DNA of 64,000 nucleotides from Sporosarcina sp. P33 (GTDB lineage Bacteria > Bacillota > Bacilli > Bacillales_A > Planococcaceae). The first letter of the stretch is position 1. The number at the start of each line of letters is the position of its first letter. The notes beneath the pieces are model-generated. The model made no database searches, was not told the origin of the DNA, and worked only from the letters and a program-made list of their open reading frames with translations. A program made the translations under genes and the position numbers. Shown here one piece after another: positions 1 through 9,536 of this stretch. The DNA lies in NCBI RefSeq assembly GCF_002077155.1, contig NZ_CP015027.1, positions 62,001-126,000 of the forward strand. Reading direction: 5' to 3'.

Positions 1-170
1 TTAAAAAAGGCGATAAAGTTACGGCTGATTCTATCGTTTGTATCGTAGAGGCAATGAAACTATTCAACGAAATCGAATCAGAAGTTTCTGGAGAAATCGT
101 TGAAATCTTAGTGCAGGACGGTCAACTTGTGGAATACGGACAGCCTTTATTCCTTGTAAAAGAGAACTAA
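1..170 (+). CDS. accB: Biotin carboxyl carrier protein of acetyl-CoA carboxylase, C-terminal part
   Basis: The 3' end of accB; the start lies before the window. The visible 55 residues form the biotinyl/lipoyl domain with the biotin-attachment motif EAMKL (Lys is the modified residue), followed by the usual FNEIESE stretch and the terminal GQPLFLV. BCCP carries carboxybiotin between the carboxylase (accC, 13 bp downstream) and the carboxyltransferase in malonyl-CoA synthesis. The accB-accC-yqhY order is that of B. subtilis. Confidence 0.95.
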   Translation, partial: KKGDKVTADSIVCIVEAMKLFNEIESEVSGEIVEILVQDGQLVEYGQPLFLVKEN

Positions 171-183
171 GGGGGAGTAACTA

Positions 184-1530
184 ATGAAAAAAGTTTTAAT
201 TGCAAACCGCGGTGAAATTGCAGTACGTATTATTCGTGCATGTAAAGAAATGGGTATCAAAACTGTAGCAGTCTATTCTGAAGCAGATCAGGATGCGCTG
301 CATGTGCAGCTGGCAGACGAATCAGTTTGTATTGGACCCCGTTTATCAACAGACAGCTATTTAAATTTCTCTAATGTCATCAGCGCTGCAAAGGCGACTG
401 ACTGCGACGGCATCCATCCAGGCTATGGTTTCCTTGCAGAAAATGCCAGTTTTGCAGAGTTGTGTGAAGAAGTAAATATTGAATTCATCGGCCCGACTTC
501 GGATGCGATTTCGAGAATGGGTACCAAAGATATTGCGCGCAATACAATGGCAGAGGCTGGGGTTCCAATCGTTCCCGGTTCAGACGGACTGGTTGATGAT
601 GCGGACCACGCATTAGAAATTGCCAAAAGCATCGGGTTCCCTGTCATCATCAAAGCAACAGCAGGCGGCGGCGGTAAAGGAATTCGTGTTGCACGCGATG
701 AAGATGAGCTCGTTAAAGGCGTCAACATCACGCAAAAAGAAGCGGCCGCAGCATTCGGCAACCCGGGTGTATATCTCGAGAAATATATCGAGGTATTCCG
801 TCATGTAGAAGTACAAGTACTTGCAGACAAATACGGCAACACGATCCACTTAGGTGAGCGTGACTGTTCCATTCAGCGCCGTATGCAAAAGTTAGTGGAA
901 GAAGCGCCGTCTCCTGCATTGACACCTGAACTGCGTAAAGAAATGGGCGAAGCGGCAGTTAAAGCTGCAAAAGCCTGTAACTATCGCGGTGCCGGAACAG
1001 TAGAATTCATTTTCGATCATATAAATCAGAAGTTTTATTTCATGGAAATGAATACTCGTATTCAAGTGGAACACCCTGTAACGGAAATGATCACAGGCGT
1101 AGACTTGATTCAACAGCAGCTGAAAGTAGCTTCTGGCGAAAAGTTATCCATCAAACAGAAAGATATTAAAATCAACGGCTGGTCGATTGAATGCCGGATT
1201 AACGCAGAAAATCCTGAAAAGAATTTTATGCCGTCACCCGGAAAAGTCACTATGTATCTGCCTCCAGGCGGTTTAGGTGTACGTGTCGATTCAGCAGTTT
1301 ACCCAGGCTATGCGATTCCGCCGTTCTATGACTCAATGGTCGCAAAGCTGATCGTTCATGCGGATACGCGTGAGCAAGCGGTCGCTCGGATGAAACGCGC
1401 ATTGGACGAATTTGTAGTGGAAGGTGTACATACAACGATTCCTTTCCACTCCAATCTGATGGATAACGAAGTATTCCAGTCAGGTGATTTTGATACAAAG
1501 TTCTTGGAAAAGTACGACGTCATGAAATAA
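184..1530 (+). CDS. accC: Acetyl-CoA carboxylase, biotin carboxylase subunit
   Basis: ATP-dependent carboxylation of the biotin on BCCP, the first half-reaction of malonyl-CoA synthesis. 448 residues, the normal length. Visible features are the N-terminal preATP-grasp fold ([15 protein letters not shown]), the glycine-rich ATP loop GGGGKGIRV near residue 165, and the catalytic [14 protein letters not shown] segment near residue 288. An RBS (GGGGGAG) precedes the ATG. It may also serve a propionyl-CoA carboxylase, because the carboxyltransferase gene at 29.1 kb has no alpha subunit beside it; that link is inference. Confidence 0.97.
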   Translation: MKKVLIANRGEIAVRIIRACKEMGIKTVAVYSEADQDALHVQLADESVCIGPRLSTDSYLNFSNVISAAKATDCDGIHPGYGFLAENASFAELCEEVNIEFIGPTSDAISRMGTKDIARNTMAEAGVPIVPGSDGLVDDADHALEIAKSIGFPVIIKATAGGGGKGIRVARDEDELVKGVNITQKEAAAAFGNPGVYLEKYIEVFRHVEVQVLADKYGNTIHLGERDCSIQRRMQKLVEEAPSPALTPELRKEMGEAAVKAAKACNYRGAGTVEFIFDHINQKFYFMEMNTRIQVEHPVTEMITGVDLIQQQLKVASGEKLSIKQKDIKINGWSIECRINAENPEKNFMPSPGKVTMYLPPGGLGVRVDSAVYPGYAIPPFYDSMVAKLIVHADTREQAVARMKRALDEFVVEGVHTTIPFHSNLMDNEVFQSGDFDTKFLEKYDVMK

Positions 1531-1546
1531 TTGGAGGAGAAGTGTA

Positions 1547-1933
1547 ATGGCTGATAAAACAAATCCATCGTTTGTCGGAATGACACCGTCTGGAAATGCA
1601 GCACTGGGCCGGGTTCAACTTGCACCCGAAGTACTTGAAGTCATCATCGGCATCGCCACCACAGAAGTCAGTGGTGTAATTGCCACCCAGGGAAACTTCG
1701 CAACAGGTGTTGCGGAGAAATTGGGCAAAACGATGTACGGCAAAGGAGTAAAAACCGAGTGGGCAGATGAAGGACTGAAAATTGATGTGTATTGCATTAT
1801 CGAATACGGCCATTCCATTCCCACCGTTGCGGCGGAAATTCAAAGCGAAATACGCCAGGCAATTTACCACATGACCTCACTCGATACACACGAAGTCAAT
1901 GTCCACATAACGGGCATTCATTTCGAGGACTGA
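1547..1933 (+). CDS. yqhY: Asp23/Gls24 family envelope stress protein, YqhY type
   Basis: 128-residue Asp23/Gls24 protein, full length (core near residues 22-120, LAPEVLEVIIGIATTEVSGV). It lies 16 bp after accC with an RBS (GGAGGAG). In B. subtilis YqhY is encoded with accBC and is linked genetically to control of acetyl-CoA carboxylase activity; the same position here suggests the same role. A strong terminator follows it, so accB-accC-yqhY closes as one transcription unit. Confidence 0.9.
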   Translation: MADKTNPSFVGMTPSGNAALGRVQLAPEVLEVIIGIATTEVSGVIATQGNFATGVAEKLGKTMYGKGVKTEWADEGLKIDVYCIIEYGHSIPTVAAEIQSEIRQAIYHMTSLDTHEVNVHITGIHFED

Positions 1934-1952
1934 GCGGGGTTGCGGACAATAC

Positions 1953-1998
1953 AAACTGAAGACAATTCCTGCGAACGGTAGGATGTCTTCAGTTTTTT
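1953..1998 (+). terminator. Rho-independent terminator after yqhY
   Basis: Twelve-base-pair stem AAACTGAAGACA / TGTCTTCAGTTT followed by a run of T. It ends the accB-accC-yqhY unit. Confidence 0.9.
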
Positions 1999-2275
1999 GC
2001 GTGGAAAAGGGCGGTTGAACTGATTTGTCAGTGACTTCTCAGTTTCAGTCTATCTGAAAGGCTGACCAGATGTTCCCGGTTGTGGATATGAAGTGACTGC
2101 ACAGCAAGGCGGAGTGTTCAACGGGAAGTGTGGCCGGCCGACAAGGCCGGGAAACTGCAAATCCCGGCTGGAAATGAAAACTCATGACATAAAATCGCCT
2201 GATTCCACTAGTTCTTTTCGTTCCTTTTGTGCTATCATTAGGTTTTGAAGATGCGCGGTAGAGGAGACAATAATT
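1999..2275. other. Intergenic region before nusB
   Basis: No coding sequence recognised. A GC-rich dyad CCGGCC-N5-GGCCGG lies near 2134. Near 2230 there is an extended -10 element (TGC TATCAT) that could start nusB transcription; no good -35 accompanies it. No known riboswitch is recognised. Confidence 0.4.
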
Positions 2276-2650
2276 ATGAAACGACGAGAAGCACGTGAAA
2301 AAGCAATTCAAACGCTGTTTCAGCTGGATAACAGCGAAATGAACGTGGATGAAGCGATAGGTTATATCGTGGAAGGCCCGCTAGATTCATTTTACGAACA
2401 ATTGGTTCGCGGCACAGCGGAAAATCTGACAGAAATTGATAGTGAAATTACAAATAAATTAGAAAACTGGACCATCGACAGGCTGCCGAAAATCGAACGG
2501 ACTGTTTTGCGCCTTGCTGTTTATGAACTTCTGCATAATGAGGAAGTTCCCGACCGGGTCATCCTGAACGAAGCAATTGAACTGTGCAAAACGTTCGGCG
2601 ATGAGAAATCAGGCCGTTTTGTCAATGGAGTGCTTTCTAAATTTAAGTAA
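2276..2650 (+). CDS. nusB: Transcription antitermination factor NusB
   Basis: 124 residues, all-helical NusB/RsmB-type fold. The N-terminal RREAREKAIQTLFQLD and C-terminal RVILNEAIELCKTFGDEKSGRFVNGVL are diagnostic. NusB with NusE (S10) binds boxA RNA and supports antitermination of rRNA operons. It sits between yqhY and folD as in B. subtilis. The start is chosen at the ATG after GAGGAG. Confidence 0.96.
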   Translation: MKRREAREKAIQTLFQLDNSEMNVDEAIGYIVEGPLDSFYEQLVRGTAENLTEIDSEITNKLENWTIDRLPKIERTVLRLAVYELLHNEEVPDRVILNEAIELCKTFGDEKSGRFVNGVLSKFK

Positions 2651-2729
2651 GCCAATTTGTCACTGCTAGGTATACGTTTGGGCTCGATCAACTTTCAACA
2701 CAAAAAACAAAAAGTTTGGTGGGAAAATC

Positions 2730-3596
2730 ATGTCCAGTAAAAAAATTGATGGAAAAGCAATAGGGCAAGAAATCCGAAATGAACTAAAAGCGGAAGTCGC
2801 TTCATTAGTGGAACAAGGATATCAACCTGGCCTGGCTGTTATTTTAGTTGGAGAAAATCCAGCATCGCAAACATATGTCAAAAACAAAGAGAAATCCAGT
2901 TTGGAAGCCGGAATGAAATCTGAACTGATTAAATTGCCGGATACCGTGTCGGAAGATGATCTTTTGGCAGAAGTGGAAAAACTCAACCAGGACGATACAA
3001 TCGACGGCATTCTGGTGCAGTTGCCTTTGCCGAAGCATATAGACGAAAACAAAGTCATCCGCGCAATCAGCCCCGAAAAAGATGTTGACGGATTCCATCC
3101 GATGAACGTAGGAAAGATGCTGATTGGACAGGAGACATTCCTGCCATGTACGCCATACGGCATCATGCAGCTGCTTGAACGTTCAGGCGTCGAAATTGCA
3201 GGCAAGCATGCGGTTATTATTGGGCGAAGTAATATTGTCGGGAAACCAATGGGGCAGTTGCTATTGCAAAAAGATGCGACAGTAACCTATTGTCACTCCC
3301 GTACAAAAGATTTGAAAAAGTTCACGCAGCAGGCGGATATTCTGATCGTCGCAATCGGCATGGCTAAATTCATTACAGGCGATTACATCAAAGAAGGCGC
3401 AGTAGTTATTGATGTTGGGATGAACCGGGATGAAAACGGCAAACTTTGCGGGGATGTCGATTATGAATCAGCAGAAAAGCAGGCGAGCGCCATCACGCCG
3501 GTGCCAGGCGGGGTAGGTCCGATGACGATTACTATGCTTTTGAAGAACACAGTAGAAAGTGCAGAAAATAAAATGAACGCACGTGCAAAAAAATAA
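2730..3596 (+). CDS. folD: Bifunctional methylenetetrahydrofolate dehydrogenase / methenyltetrahydrofolate cyclohydrolase
   Basis: 288 residues, full length. Interconverts 5,10-methylene-THF, 5,10-methenyl-THF and 10-formyl-THF with NADP. Signatures seen: the substrate and catalytic lysine segment [10 protein letters not shown] near residue 50, [14 protein letters not shown] (nucleotide-binding loop) near residue 165, and [11 protein letters not shown] near residue 262. RBS TGGTGGG lies upstream. Cytosolic one-carbon metabolism. Confidence 0.97.
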   Translation: MSSKKIDGKAIGQEIRNELKAEVASLVEQGYQPGLAVILVGENPASQTYVKNKEKSSLEAGMKSELIKLPDTVSEDDLLAEVEKLNQDDTIDGILVQLPLPKHIDENKVIRAISPEKDVDGFHPMNVGKMLIGQETFLPCTPYGIMQLLERSGVEIAGKHAVIIGRSNIVGKPMGQLLLQKDATVTYCHSRTKDLKKFTQQADILIVAIGMAKFITGDYIKEGAVVIDVGMNRDENGKLCGDVDYESAEKQASAITPVPGGVGPMTITMLLKNTVESAENKMNARAKK

Positions 3597-3663
3597 TGCA
3601 CCAATCAGGGAGACGCCTAACTACGGGCGCCTCTCTATACATAAAAGGGCAGGTGACAAAAAC

Positions 3664-5013
3664 ATGTCCAATCCAACTTTTTTAACCGTTCAAGCGCTAA
3701 CGAAATATGTCAAACGTAAATTTGATGCGGATCCGCATTTGCGTAATGTCTATGTGAAAGGCGAACTATCCAACGTAAAAATGCATCCGTCCGGACATAT
3801 TTATTTTACGCTGAAAGATGACAAAACAAGAATCCAGGCAGCAATGTTCCGTTCCCGTTCCAACACGCTGAAATTTAAGCCGGAAAACGGCATGAATGTG
3901 CTGATTACCGGTGACGTCACAGTGTACGAGACGGCGGGATCGTATCAGCTCTACGTACAAACAATGGAGCCGGATGGTATTGGGGCGCTGTACCTAGCTT
4001 TTGAACAGTTGAAAAAGAAATTGCAGCAAGAGGGATTGTTTGAAGCCAGATTTAAACAGCCGATTCCGCAAGTTCCGCAACGAATCGGCATCATTACTGC
4101 GGAATCTGGAGCTGCACTGCGTGATATGTATTCGACAATCAACAGACGCTTTCCTATGGCAGAAATGCACCTGTTCCCTGCGCTAGTGCAAGGACCGACA
4201 GCTGCGCCATCGATTGTCAAAGCAATTGAGCAGGCTAACCGTACAGGTTCACTGGATGTATTGATTGTCGGACGGGGCGGCGGCTCCATAGAGGATTTAT
4301 GGGCATTCAATGAGGAAGACGTGGCACGTGCCATCTTCTCAAGCCGCATCCCAATTATCAGCGCCGTCGGTCATGAAACGGATACAACCATTGCGGATTA
4401 TGTCGCGGATTTGCGCGCACCGACGCCTACCGCGGCGGCAGAAATGGCCGTTCCAGATCAGCTTCAACTATTCCGGCATCTGAAAAATCAGCAGCGTTCG
4501 ATGTATTTAGCAGTCCAGACGTTACTGAAACAATTAAACAAACGTTTAGAAACCGCGCAGGCCGCCTATCCTCTGCAGTATCCGGATCGGCTGTACCGGC
4601 CGTTTATTGAGAAACTGGATCATCTGGAAGACCGGCTTCAGCGCAGCAGCGCCGCCGTCATTCAAGAAAAACGAATGCATTTCGACCGGCTGTATGCTGG
4701 ATTCCAGTATTACATGCCGATTAGACGCATTCAGCTTGAACAACAGCAGACGGAGCAGCTTGAAATGCGTCTGAATCGCGCAGCAGAGCAAACGATCAGA
4801 CAGCGGCAGCAACATTTTGTATCACTCATGCGCATGATGCAAGCGCTGAATCCATTACAAGTGATGGAAAGAGGGTTTTCCATCGGATATAAAGACGGCG
4901 AAGTAATTAAATCTGTTCAAGATGTGACGAGCGGAGATAAATTAACGCTTCAATTAGCAGACGGATCCGTTTCAGCAATAGTGGAGCAGATCATTCCAAA
5001 GGAGGTTAAGTAA
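3664..5013 (+). CDS. xseA: Exodeoxyribonuclease VII large subunit
   Basis: 449 residues from the ATG at 3664. The reading frame is open further upstream, but homology (FLTVQALTKYVKRKFDADPHLRNVYVKGELSN) begins at this ATG, which follows a short AGGTG. N-terminal OB-fold domain (about residues 5-105) and catalytic domain with VLIVGRGGGSIEDLWAFN and AVGHETDTTIADYVAD. It degrades single-stranded DNA with XseB, whose gene starts 2 bp after this stop. A weak hairpin lies in the folD-xseA gap. Confidence 0.96.
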   Translation: MSNPTFLTVQALTKYVKRKFDADPHLRNVYVKGELSNVKMHPSGHIYFTLKDDKTRIQAAMFRSRSNTLKFKPENGMNVLITGDVTVYETAGSYQLYVQTMEPDGIGALYLAFEQLKKKLQQEGLFEARFKQPIPQVPQRIGIITAESGAALRDMYSTINRRFPMAEMHLFPALVQGPTAAPSIVKAIEQANRTGSLDVLIVGRGGGSIEDLWAFNEEDVARAIFSSRIPIISAVGHETDTTIADYVADLRAPTPTAAAEMAVPDQLQLFRHLKNQQRSMYLAVQTLLKQLNKRLETAQAAYPLQYPDRLYRPFIEKLDHLEDRLQRSSAAVIQEKRMHFDRLYAGFQYYMPIRRIQLEQQQTEQLEMRLNRAAEQTIRQRQQHFVSLMRMMQALNPLQVMERGFSIGYKDGEVIKSVQDVTSGDKLTLQLADGSVSAIVEQIIPKEVK

Positions 5014-5015
5014 GG

Positions 5016-5258
5016 ATGGCAGAAGAAAAAAATATGCAATTCGAGCAGGCAATGCACCAATTGGAAGAAATCGTACAGAAATTGGAAGCTGGAGAAGCGC
5101 CTTTGGATGATACTATTACGTTATATAAACAAGGGATGGAACTTTCCGCGTACTGCCAGAAGAAACTGCAGCATGCAGAGAAACAATTAATTCGAATGAT
5201 TGACCAAGAAGGAAATGAGTCCTCATTTGATCCAACAGCAGGTGAGCCGAATGAATGA
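5016..5258 (+). CDS. xseB: Exodeoxyribonuclease VII small subunit
   Basis: 80 residues, helical hairpin protein. FEQAMHQLEEIVQKLEAGEAPLDD followed by LYKQGMEL is diagnostic. Several XseB subunits bind one XseA subunit. It begins 2 bp after xseA with the RBS AAAGGAGG inside the xseA 3' end. The last 8 bases overlap the start of ispA, which suggests coupled translation. Confidence 0.95.
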   Translation: MAEEKNMQFEQAMHQLEEIVQKLEAGEAPLDDTITLYKQGMELSAYCQKKLQHAEKQLIRMIDQEGNESSFDPTAGEPNE

Positions 5259-6135
5259 AAAATTACAGACATTTATGGATGAAATGATTCCGGAGATCGA
5301 ACGTGAACTGACCAATCAGCTGGCGAAGTCCGATATTCCGGATGCTTTACATGAATCGATGACGTACTCCGTCGAAGCAGGCGGAAAGCGTATCCGCCCA
5401 TTGCTGGTGCTTGCAGTGCTTCATGACTTAAAGGCGGATTCAGCAGATGCCCTAAAAGTCGCCGCATCTGTTGAATTGATACATACATACTCCCTAATAC
5501 ATGATGATTTGCCCTGCATGGATGACGATGACTTCAGAAGAGGGAAACCGACGAACCATAAAGTTTACGGGGAAGACGTCGCAACACTTTCAGGTGATGC
5601 GATGCAGGCGCTGGCATTTCAGGCACTTGCAGATCTGCGCGAAACACCGCCGGCAGCAGCAATTGAACTGGTCGGACTGCTGGCAAAAGCTTCCGGCGCA
5701 CAAGGTATGGTAAAAGGCCAGGTTCTGGATATGAAAGGTGAACATCAATTATTGCCGCTGGCAGAACTGGAAGAAGTCCATATTCACAAAACGGGTGCCC
5801 TGCTTTCTTACTGTATTGAAGCAGGTGCTGTACTGGCACAGGCTACAGAACAACAGCGTGAGCAATTACGCCGGTTCTCCCGCAATATTGGGCTGGCATT
5901 CCAGATTCAGGATGATATCCTTGACGTCACGGCAACGACCGAGCAGTTGGGCAAGCCGGCAAACAGTGATACTTCGAGTGAGAAGTCGACATATCCTTCA
6001 TTGCTTGGACTCGAAGGTGCGCAGGAACAGTTAAAGTTGCGCCATGAAGAAGCACTAAAGGCATTGCAGGCCATTGGTTTAGGAGAATCTCTTTTGCAAT
6101 CGCTGGCGGATTACATTATCGAACGAAATATGTGA
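5251..6135 (+). CDS. ispA: Farnesyl diphosphate synthase (polyprenyl synthetase)
   Basis: 294 residues from the ATG at 5251, which overlaps the xseB stop. The frame stays open upstream, but the family start (MNEKLQTFMDEMIPEIE) and the RBS CAGGTGAG fit here. Condenses IPP with DMAPP/GPP. First aspartate-rich motif in HDDLPCMDDDDFRRG near residue 84, second in QIQDDILD near residue 220. Followed by dxs, so two isoprenoid steps are adjacent. Confidence 0.95.
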   Translation: MNEKLQTFMDEMIPEIERELTNQLAKSDIPDALHESMTYSVEAGGKRIRPLLVLAVLHDLKADSADALKVAASVELIHTYSLIHDDLPCMDDDDFRRGKPTNHKVYGEDVATLSGDAMQALAFQALADLRETPPAAAIELVGLLAKASGAQGMVKGQVLDMKGEHQLLPLAELEEVHIHKTGALLSYCIEAGAVLAQATEQQREQLRRFSRNIGLAFQIQDDILDVTATTEQLGKPANSDTSSEKSTYPSLLGLEGAQEQLKLRHEEALKALQAIGLGESLLQSLADYIIERNM

Positions 6136-6151
6136 TTCGGAACCGTTATAT

Positions 6152-6179
6152 TTGTGTCGCACGTTGTTACTGTTATAAT
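6152..6179 (+). promoter_or_regulatory. Probable sigma-A promoter for dxs
   Basis: TTGTGT, 16 bp spacer, then a perfect TATAAT in the 139 bp gap between ispA and dxs. It indicates that dxs can be transcribed separately from the upstream operon. Confidence 0.55.
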
Positions 6180-6274
6180 GTAGAAAACAAACAGCAGCGA
6201 ATGGAACTGTTCAGCAGAAGCACGTGATGTCCTACTGGAAAGAACTACTTACTTGATGAAGGTGTGTGATCATG

Positions 6275-8173
6275 ATGGATCTAACAACGATTACCAATCC
6301 ATCTTTTATTAAAGAGCTCGATAAAGAACAATTAGAGTCACTGGCGGCGGATATCCGTCATTTCTTAATTGAAAACTTATCGGTGACAGGCGGTCATATC
6401 GGGCCAAATCTTGGCGTGGTGGAATTGACTATTGCTTTGCACCGTATTTTCGACAGCCCATCCGACAAAATTATATGGGACGTGGGGCATCAGTCTTACG
6501 TTCATAAAATTCTGACCGGACGTGCCGGCGAATTCGATACTCTTAGAATGTATAAAGGATTGAGCGGATTCCCTAAGATGGCGGAGAGCAAACATGACGT
6601 GTGGGAAACCGGCCACAGTTCGACGTCTTTGTCTGCAGCTATGGGAATGGCTGTTGCACGGGATATTAAAGGGGAAGACAGCTATGTCATTCCTGTAATC
6701 GGCGACGGAGCATTAACGGGCGGAATGGCGCTTGAGGCACTGAACCATATCGGGCATGAGAAAACGAATATTACGGTCATTTTGAATGACAATGAAATGT
6801 CGATTGCCCCGAACGTCGGCGCATTACATTCGATTCTCGGTAAACTGCGCACCGCAGGAAAGTACAATAATGTAAAAGACGAGCTGGAATTCCTCTTGCG
6901 TAAGATCCCTGCAGTTGGCGGGCGTGTGGCCACCGCTGCGGAGCGAGTGAAAGACAGCCTGAAATATTTAGTCGTAAACGGTGTCTTCTTTGAAGAGCTC
7001 GGATTTACGTATCTCGGACCGATTGACGGCCATGACTTAGCAGAACTGGAGCGTTCTCTCCAGTATGCAAAGAAAATGGAAGGCCCGGTACTTCTTCACG
7101 TCATCACGAAAAAAGGTAAAGGGTACAGCCCGGCCGAAATGGATAAGATTGGTACATGGCATGGCACAGGACCATATAAAATTGAAACGGGAGATTTCGT
7201 GAAATCTCCGGTTAAAGGTCCGGCCTGGAGTGCGCTCGTTTCTGAAACAGTGCGCAAGCTGGCAAGGAAAGACCGCCGTATCGTCGCTATTACCCCTGCT
7301 ATGCCAGTCGGGTCGAAACTGGAATCGTTCGCGGCAGAATTCCCTGACCGCTTCTTTGATGTCGGGATTGCAGAACAGCATGCAACCACAATGGCAGCGG
7401 GTCTTGCAACGACTGGAATGAAGCCGTTCCTAGCGATTTATTCGACATTCCTGCAGCGTTCGTATGACCAAATGCTGCATGATATTACACGTCAGAAACT
7501 GAACGTCTTTATCGGAATCGACCGTGCAGGACTCGTCGGCGCGGATGGAGAAACCCATCACGGCGTATTTGATATTGCATTCTTGCGTCATATGCCGAAC
7601 CTCGTGATTATGATGCCAAAAGATGAAAATGAAGGCCAGCATATGGTGAAGACGGCGATTGAGTACGATGAAGGACCGATCGCTATGCGTTTCCCGCGCG
7701 GAAACGGTTACGGTGTACCGATGGATGAGGAACTTCATACGATTCCGATCGGCACATGGGAAGTGCTGCAGGAAGGTGAAGATGCCACCATTCTGACATT
7801 TGGTCAGACGATCCCTATGGCATTTGCCGCTGCCGAGCAGCTGAAAAAGCAGGGGAAAAATGTAGCGGTTGTCAATGCGCGCTTTATTAAACCGTTGGAT
7901 ACTGATTTGCTGGACGAGTTATTTGCCAAAGGCAAACCGATTATTACTGTTGAAGAGGCGGTATTAGCCGGGGGATTCGGCAGTGCGGTGCTTGAATATG
8001 CAGAACAAATGAATCACACGTCAACGATCTTTGAACGCATCGGTATTCCTGATGACTTCATCGAGCATGGAAGTGTTGATAAATTATTAGTCGAAATTCA
8101 TATGACACCTGAACACGTAGCTGAAGTTACTGCAGCGGCTATTCAGCAGACTGCGGAAAGCGAAAAAGTATGA
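6275..8173 (+). CDS. dxs: 1-deoxy-D-xylulose-5-phosphate synthase
   Basis: 632 residues from ATG 6275; ATG 6272 and GTG 6266 are alternatives, but [11 protein letters not shown] aligns with the family start and AAGGTG lies at a workable distance. Thiamine diphosphate enzyme that condenses pyruvate with glyceraldehyde 3-phosphate, entry step of the MEP pathway. Seen: [15 protein letters not shown], the ThDP/Mg motif [18 protein letters not shown], and the transketolase central segment [16 protein letters not shown]. The stop overlaps the tlyA start (ATGA). Confidence 0.97.
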   Translation: MDLTTITNPSFIKELDKEQLESLAADIRHFLIENLSVTGGHIGPNLGVVELTIALHRIFDSPSDKIIWDVGHQSYVHKILTGRAGEFDTLRMYKGLSGFPKMAESKHDVWETGHSSTSLSAAMGMAVARDIKGEDSYVIPVIGDGALTGGMALEALNHIGHEKTNITVILNDNEMSIAPNVGALHSILGKLRTAGKYNNVKDELEFLLRKIPAVGGRVATAAERVKDSLKYLVVNGVFFEELGFTYLGPIDGHDLAELERSLQYAKKMEGPVLLHVITKKGKGYSPAEMDKIGTWHGTGPYKIETGDFVKSPVKGPAWSALVSETVRKLARKDRRIVAITPAMPVGSKLESFAAEFPDRFFDVGIAEQHATTMAAGLATTGMKPFLAIYSTFLQRSYDQMLHDITRQKLNVFIGIDRAGLVGADGETHHGVFDIAFLRHMPNLVIMMPKDENEGQHMVKTAIEYDEGPIAMRFPRGNGYGVPMDEELHTIPIGTWEVLQEGEDATILTFGQTIPMAFAAAEQLKKQGKNVAVVNARFIKPLDTDLLDELFAKGKPIITVEEAVLAGGFGSAVLEYAEQMNHTSTIFERIGIPDDFIEHGSVDKLLVEIHMTPEHVAEVTAAAIQQTAESEKV

Positions 8174-8991
8174 GTGCGAATATAAAAAAAGAACGGGTAG
8201 ACTTGCTGCTTGTGGAACGCGGGCTGACAGAATCACGCGAACAGGCGAAGCGCTCTATTATGGCGGGACTCGTCTATTCCGATTCGACACGAATTGAAAA
8301 AGCAGGAGAAAAAATTGCAGCCGACGCTCCGTTGACTGTCAAAGGTCCTGCAATCAAATATGTAAGCCGCGGAGGATTAAAACTTGAAAAGGCGCTGCAG
8401 TCTTTTCCTATTTCTGTGAAAGAGAAGATCGTACTCGACATCGGTGCCTCCACAGGCGGCTTTACGGACTGTGCACTGCAGAACGGTGCGAAGCATTGTT
8501 ATGCACTGGATGTCGGTTACAATCAGCTTGCCTGGAAGATTCGGCAGCATGAACAAGTAACGGTCATGGAAAGGCAAAATTTCCGCCATGCAACAGTAGA
8601 TATGTTCACTGAAGGATTGCCGGAAATAGCGACCATAGATGTATCCTTCATTTCATTATCGCTAATTTTGCCTGCACTGAAGAAAATTATTATTCCTGGC
8701 GGTCAAGTAGTAGCGCTTGTGAAGCCACAGTTCGAAGCGGGTAAGGAAAAAGTCGGGAAAAAAGGCATTGTCCGTGAGCAGGCGACACATCTTGAAGTAC
8801 TGGAAAAAACAGCTGACATGGCAAATTCTGAAGGGTTTTCTGTAAAAGGAGCAACCTATTCCCCCGTTACAGGCGGTGAAGGAAATATTGAGTTTCTGTT
8901 TTATCTGGTATCCGAAGAACAGCCAGTATCACACTTTACAGCAGACGACTTTAAACAATTAGTTAAACAAGCACATACTGAATTAACATAA
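8170..8991 (+). CDS. tlyA: TlyA family rRNA (cytidine-2'-O)-methyltransferase, YqxC type
   Basis: 273 residues. N-terminal S4 RNA-binding domain (about 6-65, [22 protein letters not shown]) and an FtsJ/RrmJ-like methyltransferase domain with the SAM loop [14 protein letters not shown] near residue 92. Family members methylate rRNA, and some were named hemolysins. Translationally coupled to dxs by a 4-base overlap. A hairpin terminator begins at its stop codon. Confidence 0.92.
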   Translation: MSANIKKERVDLLLVERGLTESREQAKRSIMAGLVYSDSTRIEKAGEKIAADAPLTVKGPAIKYVSRGGLKLEKALQSFPISVKEKIVLDIGASTGGFTDCALQNGAKHCYALDVGYNQLAWKIRQHEQVTVMERQNFRHATVDMFTEGLPEIATIDVSFISLSLILPALKKIIIPGGQVVALVKPQFEAGKEKVGKKGIVREQATHLEVLEKTADMANSEGFSVKGATYSPVTGGEGNIEFLFYLVSEEQPVSHFTADDFKQLVKQAHTELT

Positions 8992-9015
8992 CGCGCAATG
9001 AGTTGCGCGTTTTTT
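8990..9015 (+). terminator. Terminator after tlyA
   Basis: AACGCGCAA-TGAG-TTGCGCGTT followed by six T. It starts within the tlyA stop codon and its 3' arm supplies the -35 of the argR promoter. Confidence 0.88.
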
Positions 9016-9031
9016 AGATGCTATGTATAAT
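9003..9031 (+). promoter_or_regulatory. Probable sigma-A promoter for argR, nested in the tlyA terminator
   Basis: TTGCGC (9003-9008), 17 bp, TATAAT (9026-9031). The -35 hexamer lies in the descending arm of the tlyA terminator, so termination and re-initiation share sequence. Confidence 0.55.
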
Positions 9032-9069
9032 TTTATGTTAGGGACTCAAGAGAATCGGAGTGAAGAAAA

Positions 9070-9519
9070 TTGAATAAAGGACAGCGACATATTCGCATTA
9101 GAGATATTATCACAAACAACGAAATTGAAACGCAGGATCAGCTGGTCGACAGCCTGAAAAATGCAGGAGTGGATGTGACGCAGGCAACAGTATCCCGGGA
9201 TATTAAAGAGTTGCATCTGATTAAAGTTCCAACACCGTCAGGAAATTACAAATACAGCCTTCCGACAGTTCCGCGCTTTAATACGGAAGAAAAACTGAAG
9301 CGAATGCTTGAAGATGCATTTGTCGGGATAGACAGTGCAAGCCATTTCATCATGTTGAAAACGCTTCCCGGCAATGCGCAGGCAGTCGGCTCATTGGTCG
9401 ATAACCTGGACTGGGATGAAATGTTAGGAACAATCTGCGGTGATGATACATGCCTGATCATCTGCCGCGAAGAATCCATGACTGATTACGTTAAAGATAA
9501 ATTATTAGCAATGCTATAA
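9070..9519 (+). CDS. argR: Arginine repressor ArgR/AhrC
   Basis: 149 residues with a TTG start preceded by GGAGTGAAG. N-terminal winged helix (about 1-70; [17 protein letters not shown] is the recognition region) and C-terminal hexamerisation and arginine-binding domain with [14 protein letters not shown]. Controls arginine biosynthesis and catabolism genes. In Bacillales it precedes recN, as here (17 bp gap). Confidence 0.96.
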   Translation: MNKGQRHIRIRDIITNNEIETQDQLVDSLKNAGVDVTQATVSRDIKELHLIKVPTPSGNYKYSLPTVPRFNTEEKLKRMLEDAFVGIDSASHFIMLKTLPGNAQAVGSLVDNLDWDEMLGTICGDDTCLIICREESMTDYVKDKLLAML

Positions 9520-9536
9520 GTGAGGTGAGGATTTCC

